The position numbers were made by a program, and so were the translations under genes. Source: a candidate division GN15 bacterium (GTDB lineage: Bacteria > Zixibacteria > MSB-5A5 > GN15 > FEB-12). From it: 11,509 nucleotides of DNA. The notes under the pieces were generated by a model. The model worked only from the letters and a program-made list of their open reading frames with translations, did no database searches and had not been told where the DNA came from. Numbering within the stretch: position 1 is the stretch's first letter; the number at the start of each line of letters is the position of its first letter. Below, piece after piece: positions 1 through 6,456 of this stretch. The stretch is taken from positions 1 through 11,509 of the forward strand of contig WJKG01000447.1 in the NCBI GenBank assembly GCA_014729205.1, written 5' to 3'.

Positions 1-1
1 G

Positions 2-730
2 CAGAGCCTGTTGAATCTGCTTATCAATGCCCGGCACGCCATTGGTTCCGAGGGTGTCATAACGATTACGCTAATTGTCGACAAGGGCTGGGTACACGTT
101 TCCGTTGGCGATACCGGCCGAGGCATAGAGCGCGAGCATCTCGATCTGGTCTTCGACCCGTTCTTCTCTACCAAAGGCGTCTGGGGCGAAGATGCGGTTG
201 TTGGTACCGGGATGGGGTTATCGATCTGCCGCAATACGGCTCGTGAGCATGGTGGCGAGGTGACGGTCGAATCTATTCATGGTGTCGGGACGACATTTAC
301 ACTGACCCTGCCGGTGGCATCAAGCGAACAGAGCACTGGGGGTATGGGTGAAGGAAGTTCAACACTGTCAATCCTGCTGTTTGCGCTCGACCAAGCCTTG
401 GTGGATACATACCAGCAACAGGCCGATGCGAACGGCCATGTTCTGACAGTGGCATCGGCGGTGCGGGATGTTCCAAGCCAGCTTCGGCCCACCTACGATC
501 TGGTTATTGCCGATTCTCATTATGTGGGCAAGATCGAGCTGTTCCGTCTGCTCCAGAGCAGTGTCACGTACCAGGTACCGTTTGTCATGGTCAATTGTGG
601 GGACATGGATTATCAAATGGCTGAGGCGGCGGAACAGGCCCTCGCCAACTATGCATCGGTTCCACAACTGTCAGAGATAACCTCCCGAGTACTTGGCCAA
701 GGCGTCTGGTGCCGTGCTCACCAGACGTAA
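2..730 (+). CDS. Sensor histidine kinase, C-terminal part (HATPase plus degenerate receiver-like tail), 5' truncated
   Basis: The window opens inside this gene: the frame is open from base 2 with no start, so the sensor and His-phosphoacceptor domains lie outside. The first residues are an N-box (LLNLLINARHAI), followed by the G1 box DTGRGIE, the F-box region DPFFSTKG and the G2 box GTGMGLSICR. This is a standard GHKL ATP-binding domain ending near base 320, and the kinase half looks intact. The remaining ~120 residues have the rhythm of a response-regulator receiver: ILLFALDQ, then YDLVIADSHY at the usual phospho-Asp strand, then PFVMVNCGD and YASVP. The conserved Thr/Ser is replaced by Asn and the conserved Lys before Pro is not present, so this domain is probably not a normal phosphoacceptor. 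The stop is TAA at 728-730. The next gene starts 79 bases downstream on the same strand and may be co-transcribed. The signal sensed is unknown. Confidence 0.9.
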   Translation, partial: QSLLNLLINARHAIGSEGVITITLIVDKGWVHVSVGDTGRGIEREHLDLVFDPFFSTKGVWGEDAVVGTGMGLSICRNTAREHGGEVTVESIHGVGTTFTLTLPVASSEQSTGGMGEGSSTLSILLFALDQALVDTYQQQADANGHVLTVASAVRDVPSQLRPTYDLVIADSHYVGKIELFRLLQSSVTYQVPFVMVNCGDMDYQMAEAAEQALANYASVPQLSEITSRVLGQGVWCRAHQT

Positions 731-809
731 CCGGAGGATTCATCACATAACTGAACCTGATCTGGTTGGCTGAGAATATCTCTTGGTTCGGGCCGACGCA
801 GGCTTTAGT

Positions 810-3401
810 ATGTGGTCAATGGTGCGAAAGAAACGCGACAACTCGGGCAAGACGCCGGCGATCGGCGAGCTGGCGAACTGCCGTGCTGATTCGTCGATAC
901 CACAGCAGGCGCTCAAGAAGATTGAGGCCAAGTTTCACCATTTCCAGACCATCCTGGAGCGAAACAACCAGGTGCTCAAGCAGATGACGGAGATGGAAGA
1001 GCGTCTTCACGACAATGAGCCGATCGAACTGAGCTACGTGGTGTCTTCGGTGCGCGACATCCGCGAGGGGGTCGCAGAGATTGTCGACAAGATGATCGAA
1101 CTGGGCGGCGATGACTACCTCAGTCTGAAGGAAGCATTTGAGCGTTGTAGCTGGGAGATTGAGCAACTGCAACCGACTACTGCTGAGATACCGGAAGACG
1201 ATTATGTCATCCCTTTAGAGCGCATTGATCGCGATAGGGCACCAAGCGTTGGCAACAAGTGCGCTCAGTTGGGTGAACTCAAGAACAAGCTGGGGTTGCC
1301 CGTACCGGACGGCTTTGCTATCAGCGCTCACGCGTACACGTATTTCATTGAATACAACAACCTCCAGAGCCGAATCAATGAACGGCTGCGACGGGTGAAC
1401 GTCGACGACTACGAAGAGCTGGAACGGGTGAGCGCCGAGATAAGGCACATGATTACTTCGGGGAGAGTACCGGATGTTCTGGCCCATTTGATTCGCAATG
1501 CCTGTCGAGAGCTTCGTGAGCGTCCCGGTGTGTACCGGTTCTCTGTGCGTTCCAGCGCCATCGGTGAAGACAGCCATTATAGCTTCGCGGGGCAATATGC
1601 TACTTTCCTCAATTGCACTTTCAGGGAAGTGGTAGAGCGCTACCGTGATGTGCTGGCCAGCAAGTTCACGCCCAAGGCGCTCTATTACCTGGCGACCAAC
1701 GCGCTGATTGAACACAATCTCGCGATGGGTGTGGGGTGTATGGCAATGGTTCGGGCTGATGCCAGCGGGGTGATCTACACGCGCGATCCGGTCAATCCGC
1801 AGGACAATGTGCTGCTGATCAACTCGGTATTCGGCCTGGGGAAACTCCTGGTTGACGGCCACCAGACGCCCGACACGATTCGGGTCCGTCGTTCCAATGG
1901 TACGTTGATATCCGCTCACACGGCGTTCAAACCGAATCGACTGGTCCTCCGTGAGGAGGGTGGCACGATCGAGGAACCGCTGAGCAGTTCGGCGAACGAC
2001 CGTTTGTCCATTACCGAGGAACAGATTGGCCAGTTGTATTCATGTGCCCTGAAGATCGAGCAGCATTACCAGACACCGCAGGATATCGAGTGGGCCATTG
2101 ACACCACGGGCGAGATCAAGATCCTGCAGAGCCGACCGCTGCAACTGGTCGACGAGCGAGAGGCGGAGAGTGTCGACATGACCGGCGCCGAGATTCTGGC
2201 CAGCGGCGGCACCAAGGTCTTTCCCGGGGCGGGGTCCGGACCCATTTTCCACGTAACATCGCCCGGGGACATTCCCGGGATACCGGGAGGTGCTGTTGTG
2301 GTGGCCCCGCATCCATTTGCCGGGCTTATCACCGTGATGGGCAAGGTGAACGGACTGATCACCGCGGTGGGTGGCATTGCCAGTCATATGGCAACTATAG
2401 CTCGCGAGTTCCGGGTACCGACACTGGTGGGAGTCGACAATGCCTGGGAGCTTACAGAGGGCGAGGTGGTGACTATCGATGGTTTGAAAGGTGTTGTGTA
2501 TCGTGGCGGTCATCCGGAGCTTGTGGCCAGTCGAAGCAGCGATGGCAGACGTGGTCGTGAGGGGTCCTACAGCCTGCTCAAAGCGATCCTGAATCGGATA
2601 TCACGTCTCAATCTCATCAGACCGGCCGATCCCGACTTTGTGCCGGAGAACTGTCAGACATTCCACGACATTACGCGCTTTGCTCATCAGATGGCGCTCA
2701 AGGAGATGTTCCAGGCCGCTATAGAACTCGAAGGTCCGGGGCAACTGGGAGTTCACCTGCAAACAGAGATTCCGCTGGATGTGCACATAGTTTGTATGGG
2801 CAATGATCGGCTGAGGCATGAGAACAAGACCGTGATCACCGAGGATGAGATTCTCTCGCATACGCTCAAAGCGATCTGGGACGGCATCAAGATGGAAGGA
2901 TGGCCGTCGAAGGGGCACCAGAAGGGTATTCCCACCGGCATGACCACCAGCAACATGAGCGAGGAGAAACGCAAGACGTTCGCAGAGGATAGTTTCGCCA
3001 TTGTCAGTGGCGATTACCTGCTGCTCAGCCTGCGCATGGGATATCACGTATCGACAATCGAGACGTATTGCTCTGACTCGGTGACGAAGAACTTCATTCG
3101 CATACAGCTCAAGCAGGGCGGGGCCAAGCGGGACCGTCGGATTCGACGCATTCAGCTTATTACGGACATTCTGACTGTGCTCGGTTTTGATCACATGGGC
3201 AGCGGTGACTTCCTTGACAGTATGATTGCCTACCAGGATTATGATTCAATCATCGAGAAGCTGAAGCTACTGGGCCGGTTGACCATTCTCACCAAGCAGC
3301 TTGATATGGCGCTGTCATCCGATGCCGTCACCGACTGGTACAAGGATGATATGCTGCGAATCCTGGGCCTTGCCGAAGACCAGGATGGTTCCTCGGGATA
3401 G
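810..3401 (+). CDS. PEP-synthase-like phosphotransferase (PPDK N-terminal ATP-grasp, phospho-His domain, unknown C-terminal domain)
   Basis: This 863-residue protein belongs to the dikinase superfamily. Residues ~30-120 are charged and helical, possibly coiled coil. The ATP-grasp domain spans ~145-445: GNKCAQLGELK, VPDGFAI, VRSSAIGEDS with SFAGQ, ASGVIYTRDPV, GLGKLLVDG, QDIEWA and ILQSRPL. The swivelling phospho-His domain spans ~470-555, with GGIASHMATIAREF placing the catalytic His at 526. Canonical PEP synthases and PPDK then have a TIM barrel that binds PEP/pyruvate. Here the last ~300 residues do not show it, including the expected NDLTQ-type motif. They contain FHDITRFAHQMALKEMF and LRMGYH, which I recall from uncharacterised PEP/pyruvate-binding-domain proteins. 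The acceptor is therefore unknown and PEP synthesis is doubtful. The Thr two residues before the catalytic His, the regulatory site in PPDK and PEP synthase, is Ala524. ATG at 810 is chosen for the AGG 7 bases upstream; ATG 819 and TTG 783 are alternatives. The kinase upstream suggests signalling-linked control (inference). Confidence 0.85.
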   Translation: MWSMVRKKRDNSGKTPAIGELANCRADSSIPQQALKKIEAKFHHFQTILERNNQVLKQMTEMEERLHDNEPIELSYVVSSVRDIREGVAEIVDKMIELGGDDYLSLKEAFERCSWEIEQLQPTTAEIPEDDYVIPLERIDRDRAPSVGNKCAQLGELKNKLGLPVPDGFAISAHAYTYFIEYNNLQSRINERLRRVNVDDYEELERVSAEIRHMITSGRVPDVLAHLIRNACRELRERPGVYRFSVRSSAIGEDSHYSFAGQYATFLNCTFREVVERYRDVLASKFTPKALYYLATNALIEHNLAMGVGCMAMVRADASGVIYTRDPVNPQDNVLLINSVFGLGKLLVDGHQTPDTIRVRRSNGTLISAHTAFKPNRLVLREEGGTIEEPLSSSANDRLSITEEQIGQLYSCALKIEQHYQTPQDIEWAIDTTGEIKILQSRPLQLVDEREAESVDMTGAEILASGGTKVFPGAGSGPIFHVTSPGDIPGIPGGAVVVAPHPFAGLITVMGKVNGLITAVGGIASHMATIAREFRVPTLVGVDNAWELTEGEVVTIDGLKGVVYRGGHPELVASRSSDGRRGREGSYSLLKAILNRISRLNLIRPADPDFVPENCQTFHDITRFAHQMALKEMFQAAIELEGPGQLGVHLQTEIPLDVHIVCMGNDRLRHENKTVITEDEILSHTLKAIWDGIKMEGWPSKGHQKGIPTGMTTSNMSEEKRKTFAEDSFAIVSGDYLLLSLRMGYHVSTIETYCSDSVTKNFIRIQLKQGGAKRDRRIRRIQLITDILTVLGFDHMGSGDFLDSMIAYQDYDSIIEKLKLLGRLTILTKQLDMALSSDAVTDWYKDDMLRILGLAEDQDGSSG

Positions 3402-3512
3402 AGGTCGGCGCTTGCCTTTGTCCGGAAACTGTGTTATCAAATCCCTGTTCACATTACTAGTCCTGACCGCGCGCTCGGCCAGTTCGTCATTCAGGCCGTT
3501 GTTGGAGGAGAT
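3402..3512 (+). promoter_or_regulatory. Intergenic region with candidate sigma70 promoter for the folE operon
   Basis: The 111-base gap contains TTGCCT at 3412-3417, a 17-base spacer and TATCAA at 3435-3440. Each hexamer matches its consensus at 4 of 6 positions. Transcription would begin about 65 bases before folE. A strong Shine-Dalgarno, GGAGGAG at 3504-3510, precedes the folE ATG. I see no hairpin that clearly ends the upstream transcript, so read-through from the PEP-synthase-like gene remains possible. Confidence 0.4.
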
Positions 3513-4085
3513 ATGGAGAAACTGGAATCGTTTTATCTGGGGCTGCTGGAGGCAATCGGCGAGGATCCGAATCGGGAGGGCCTGCGCGATACGCCCAAGC
3601 GGGCTGCCAAAGCGTTGGAGTTCCTGACGCAAGGATACAAGCAAGACGCTGATGAGATCGTCAACAAGGCGATCTTTGAGTCTGACAACGATGAGATCGT
3701 GCTGGTCAAGGATATCGAGTTGTACTCGATGTGCGAACACCACCTGCTGCCATTCATCGGCAAGTGTCATGTGGCATACATACCGGATGGTCGGGTGCTT
3801 GGCTTATCCAAGGTGGCGCGGATAGTTGACATTTTCGCACGACGGCTGCAGATCCAGGAGAACCTGACCAACCAGATCGCTTACACTATCCAGAAGCACG
3901 CCAGAGGCAAGGGCACGGCGGTGGTTATAGAGGCCCAGCATCTGTGCATGATGATGCGCGGGGTGCAGAAGCAGAACTCGGTCATGACCACCTCGTGTGT
4001 CCTGGGCGAGTTTCATGATGATCCCAAGACACGATCGGAGTTCTTCAGCCTGCTGCGTTTGGGCTCAGCCGGAACCGGTCACTAA
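3513..4085 (+). CDS. folE: GTP cyclohydrolase I
   Basis: This 190-residue cytosolic enzyme converts GTP to 7,8-dihydroneopterin triphosphate, the first step of folate and biopterin synthesis. It is a complete type I (FolE) protein. The zinc ligands are Cys74 and His77 in MCEHHLLPF and Cys145 in QHLCMMMRGV. The catalytic His residues sit at 76 and 143. The family's GEDPNREGLRDTPKRAAKA and VLGLSKVARIVD segments are also present. The length is normal for the short bacterial form. The ATG follows GGAGGAG closely. The gene heads a probable three-gene operon: the PTPS gene begins 41 bases downstream and the SDR follows. Because both partners are BH4-type enzymes, the main role here is probably biopterin rather than folate supply (inference from context); the enzyme itself serves either. 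Confidence 0.96.
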   Translation: MEKLESFYLGLLEAIGEDPNREGLRDTPKRAAKALEFLTQGYKQDADEIVNKAIFESDNDEIVLVKDIELYSMCEHHLLPFIGKCHVAYIPDGRVLGLSKVARIVDIFARRLQIQENLTNQIAYTIQKHARGKGTAVVIEAQHLCMMMRGVQKQNSVMTTSCVLGEFHDDPKTRSEFFSLLRLGSAGTGH

Positions 4086-4126
4086 GCGTTAGCTGGAGTT
4101 ACCGCCATTTAGCAGAGGATGCAATC

Positions 4127-5341
4127 GTGAAACTGACGATCAGTAAGAGGTTCGAGTTTGCTGCCTCGCGGCGGTGTTTCGATCCAGAGTTATCGGATAA
4201 GGAAAACACGGCGCTCTATGGTCAGTCGGCGCTCGCTAAGTTTGGTCACGGGGCCAATTTCTTCCCCTACTTCGTATTCGAGGGAGCGGTTGATCCCGTG
4301 ACCGGCATGCTGATCAATGTGGTGATTATCAAGGAGCGCCTCAAGCCGATAATCGACGGGCGGTTCGATCACAAGTTTCTCAATGCTGACACCCGGCCAT
4401 TTGACAAGAGGATACCAACGGCCGAGAACATCGCGTGGCAGTTACTGCGGGAGGCCAAGCCGCTATTTGAGGATGTGGCTGCTAATCCAGTCTGTTGCCA
4501 TTTGATAGAATCTCCAAGGACCGAGGTAACAGCCTGGAGCGATGGCCGGGTGGAGCGCCACCACTGGCTGGAGTTCTCGGCTGCGCGACGAACCTTTTCA
4601 CCGCACCTGACTGACAGGGAGAATGAGGAGCTGTTCGGTGAGGCCTCGCGTCCAAGCGGCCACGGGCACGGGTATCGCTTGCGGGTCACGCTCTCGGCCG
4701 ATGAAATGCCCGATACCGGACTGGTTGCTCCCGTACCCCAGATCGAGTTTTCGCTGGAGGAGTTGCGGTTACTTCTGGATCATCGGAATTTGAACACCGA
4801 TGTTCCCGAGCTGGCGGGCAAGCCGATGACCACGGAGTACCTGGCCCAGTTCATACTGCGACGACTGGCCTCTGCCCTGCCAGTGCAACGCGTTCAGTTG
4901 TGGGAGAATTCGTACCTCTTCGCAGAGTACACTGCTGACGGCCATACTTCTTTGGGTGTGACGGAGCATTTCACGGCGGCACATCGTCTGCACGTGCCAC
5001 AGCTTTCGGAAGAACAGAACACGTCCCTGTACGACAAGTGCAACAATCCGGCAGGGCACGGTCATGTGTATCGGGTGGAAGGCACAATCGGTGGGACGGT
5101 GGACGAGCGCACCGGCGCGCTGATGGATCTGGAACGGCTGACCGGTGCTGTTAGACGTGCTGTTGAGCCGTGGGATTACAAGCACCTGGACGAGGAAACT
5201 GAAGACTTCAAGGGGCGACCATCAACCTCGGAGAATATGATCACGACGCTCTGGGGCCGGACCGAGCAAGAACTCGACCACCAGCTGCAGCGCCTGCGGA
5301 TGTGGGAGACGCCCAATAATCGGTTTACACTGCGGCGGTAG
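4127..5341 (+). CDS. Triple-repeat 6-pyruvoyl-tetrahydropterin synthase (PTPS/QueD superfamily)
   Basis: This 404-residue protein carries three PTPS repeats (~1-135, ~143-268, ~276-404), where the family is usually a single ~120-150 residue domain. PTPS converts dihydroneopterin triphosphate to 6-pyruvoyl-tetrahydropterin using zinc. Repeat 3 keeps all three zinc His (286 in FTAAHRL, 311 and 313 in GHGH) and the catalytic Cys305 in KCNNPAGHGH. That is a C-x5-HGH spacing as in human PTPS, not the C-x3-HGH of E. coli QueD. Its Asp-His motif, however, reads DYKHL, with Tyr351 replacing the catalytic His. Repeats 1 and 2 retain DH (81-82 in FDHKFL, 218-219 in LDHRNL) but lack the Cys and at least one zinc His (Ser14 and Ala43 in repeat 1; Arg154 in repeat 2). 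All three keep the pterin-anchoring Glu (128, 260, 394). The start is GTG, preceded by AGAGGA at 4114-4119. folE ends 41 bases upstream and the SDR starts 54 bases downstream. A queuosine role is unlikely, as no queE/queC is nearby. Confidence 0.9.
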   Translation: MKLTISKRFEFAASRRCFDPELSDKENTALYGQSALAKFGHGANFFPYFVFEGAVDPVTGMLINVVIIKERLKPIIDGRFDHKFLNADTRPFDKRIPTAENIAWQLLREAKPLFEDVAANPVCCHLIESPRTEVTAWSDGRVERHHWLEFSAARRTFSPHLTDRENEELFGEASRPSGHGHGYRLRVTLSADEMPDTGLVAPVPQIEFSLEELRLLLDHRNLNTDVPELAGKPMTTEYLAQFILRRLASALPVQRVQLWENSYLFAEYTADGHTSLGVTEHFTAAHRLHVPQLSEEQNTSLYDKCNNPAGHGHVYRVEGTIGGTVDERTGALMDLERLTGAVRRAVEPWDYKHLDEETEDFKGRPSTSENMITTLWGRTEQELDHQLQRLRMWETPNNRFTLRR

Positions 5342-5382
5342 GCAAGCGCGTTATCACCTTCTCATGGATCATTCAAGAGAAC

Positions 5383-5388
5383 AGGAGG
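5383..5388 (+). promoter_or_regulatory. Ribosome binding site fixing the GTG start of the SDR gene
   Basis: A perfect AGGAGG lies 7 bases before GTG at 5396. No in-frame ATG is nearby, and the GTG start places the Rossmann strand and TGASRGIG motif at the normal distance from the N-terminus. Confidence 0.8.
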
Positions 5389-5395
5389 TCACATT

Positions 5396-6094
5396 GTGGC
5401 AGAGCAGGCATATCTCATAACGGGAGCCTCGCGCGGGATAGGCCGCGAGATAGCACGGACTATAGCGCGCCGGGGTCGCCGCCTGGCGCTAACCGGTCGT
5501 GACACGGCAGCTCTGGAGGCAACGGCAGGACTGGCGCGCGATCTTGGCGCCGAGGTTACAGTTCATGCTGCCGATCTGGCCGATGTGTCACAGATTGGGA
5601 AGCTGGCCGATGAACTAAAGGGTATCTCGCTGTCTGGATTAATTGCCAATGCCGGAGTAGCTGTGGTTAAAGGCATAGAAGAATTGACTTCTGAGGATTG
5701 GCAGAGGACGCTTGATGTGAATGTGACGGGGCCGTTCGAGCTTGTCCGGCGCATGGTGCCGTCGATGAAGGCGGGTTCGTCGCTGGTAAACGTTTCGTCG
5801 GTGGCGGCAAAGGTGGCCTTTCCCGGGTGGAGCAGCTACTGTATGAGCAAGTCGGCGATGGAGGGTTTCTTCCGGTCACTGCGCGAGGAGTTGCGTCCTC
5901 GCGGGATTCGTGTGATCAATATCACCCCGGCTGCGACCGCCACCGACATCTGGCAGGGAGTCCCAGGCGAGTGGGACACGGCTAAAATGATGTCACCCGA
6001 GCAGGTGGCGATGGCAGTCGCATTTGCGCTGGATCGTCCCGACGATGTACTGGTCGAGGAGATTCAGATTGGAGGGCTGGGGGGCAACCTGTAG
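5396..6094 (+). CDS. Short-chain dehydrogenase, probable sepiapterin reductase
   Basis: This 232-residue classical SDR would reduce both side-chain keto groups of 6-pyruvoyl-tetrahydropterin with NADPH to give BH4. The cofactor motif is TGASRGIG (9-16), and Arg35 after the second strand suits NADP. ANAG is at 84-87, and the catalytic Ser135, Tyr148 and Lys152 lie in NVSSVAA and YCMSK. From memory, the second half resembles Chlorobium sepiapterin reductase: YCMSK, then T-x-x-W-x-x-V (TDIWQGV), then MMSPEQVA aligning with MMMPEDIA, and a VEEI segment near the end. Placement directly after folE and PTPS supports the assignment. Alternatives are quinonoid dihydropteridine reductase or an unrelated SDR; family membership is certain, the substrate is inferred. 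The gene ends 3 bases from the convergent phhB. Confidence 0.85.
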   Translation: MAEQAYLITGASRGIGREIARTIARRGRRLALTGRDTAALEATAGLARDLGAEVTVHAADLADVSQIGKLADELKGISLSGLIANAGVAVVKGIEELTSEDWQRTLDVNVTGPFELVRRMVPSMKAGSSLVNVSSVAAKVAFPGWSSYCMSKSAMEGFFRSLREELRPRGIRVINITPAATATDIWQGVPGEWDTAKMMSPEQVAMAVAFALDRPDDVLVEEIQIGGLGGNL

Positions 6095-6115
6095 CGGCTA
6101 CTTGAGCCGGTCAAT
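6095..6115 (+). terminator. Possible weak terminator for the pterin operon
   Basis: CGGCT (6095-6099), a 5-base loop and AGCCG (6105-6109) form a perfect 5-bp stem immediately after the SDR stop, followed by an imperfect T-rich stretch with TTTT. It lies inside the 3' end of the convergent phhB gene. The short stem and poor T-tract make it marginal. Confidence 0.3.
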
Positions 6116-6430
6116 TTTCGAGGCGACCACGAAATCATTAATGGACAAACCGCCGATGGCGTGAGTCCACAGTGTAATCTTCACGCGGTTCCAGTTGTAC
6201 ATCTGGATATCCGGATGATGCCCTTCCTCTTCGGCAATTTCTCCGGTCTTATTCACGAAATCGAGCGCCTCTTTGAAATCCGAGAATTTGAATTCTCGTT
6301 CGATCTTGGTATCGTTGTCGACAACATTCCATTTGGCGACCTGCTCGAGGTACTTTTCGAAGTCATCGCGGGTGAGCGGATCAACGCCACCTTCGCAGGG
6401 TTCGCATGTCTTCTGATAGAGCGTATCCAT
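6098..6430 (-). CDS. phhB: Pterin-4a-carbinolamine dehydratase
   Basis: This 110-residue enzyme dehydrates 4a-hydroxy-tetrahydropterin, the pterin product of aromatic amino acid hydroxylases, to the quinonoid dihydropterin so it can be reduced again. The signature is EEEGHHPDI, with active-site His71 and His72, then ITLWTHAIGGLSINDF with the third His at 90, and a closing AxKID. The N-terminal CEPCEGGVDPL segment is common in bacterial members, and the length is normal. The ATG at 6430 has AAAGGA about 10 bases upstream. It begins 26 bases after the phhA stop on the same strand, so the two are almost certainly co-transcribed, matching the phhAB pairing in Pseudomonas. Confidence 0.95.
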   Translation of the reverse strand: MDTLYQKTCEPCEGGVDPLTRDDFEKYLEQVAKWNVVDNDTKIEREFKFSDFKEALDFVNKTGEIAEEEGHHPDIQMYNWNRVKITLWTHAIGGLSINDFVVASKIDRLK

Positions 6431-6456
6431 TTCCCGTGTCCTTTCTGCTTTCCGTG

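Noticed and set aside
731..809. GGAGG at 733-737 as a ribosome binding site for a small gene after the kinase
   Set aside because: No start codon with an open frame follows at a usable distance.
1215..1919. Long minus-strand open frame (234 codons) opposite the PEP-synthase-like gene
   Set aside because: It lies wholly inside a well-supported gene with conserved ATP-grasp motifs; its translation shows no recognisable domain and it is explained by the codon bias of the sense strand.
2040..2513. Minus-strand open frame (157 codons) over the phospho-His domain
   Set aside because: It is antisense to the conserved catalytic His region of a real gene, with a low-complexity, His/Arg-rich translation.
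4127..5341. Assignment of the PTPS gene to queuosine synthesis (queD)
   Set aside because: The complete repeat has C-x5-HGH rather than C-x3-HGH, and no queE, queC or queF is adjacent; the neighbours are BH4 and PhhA genes.
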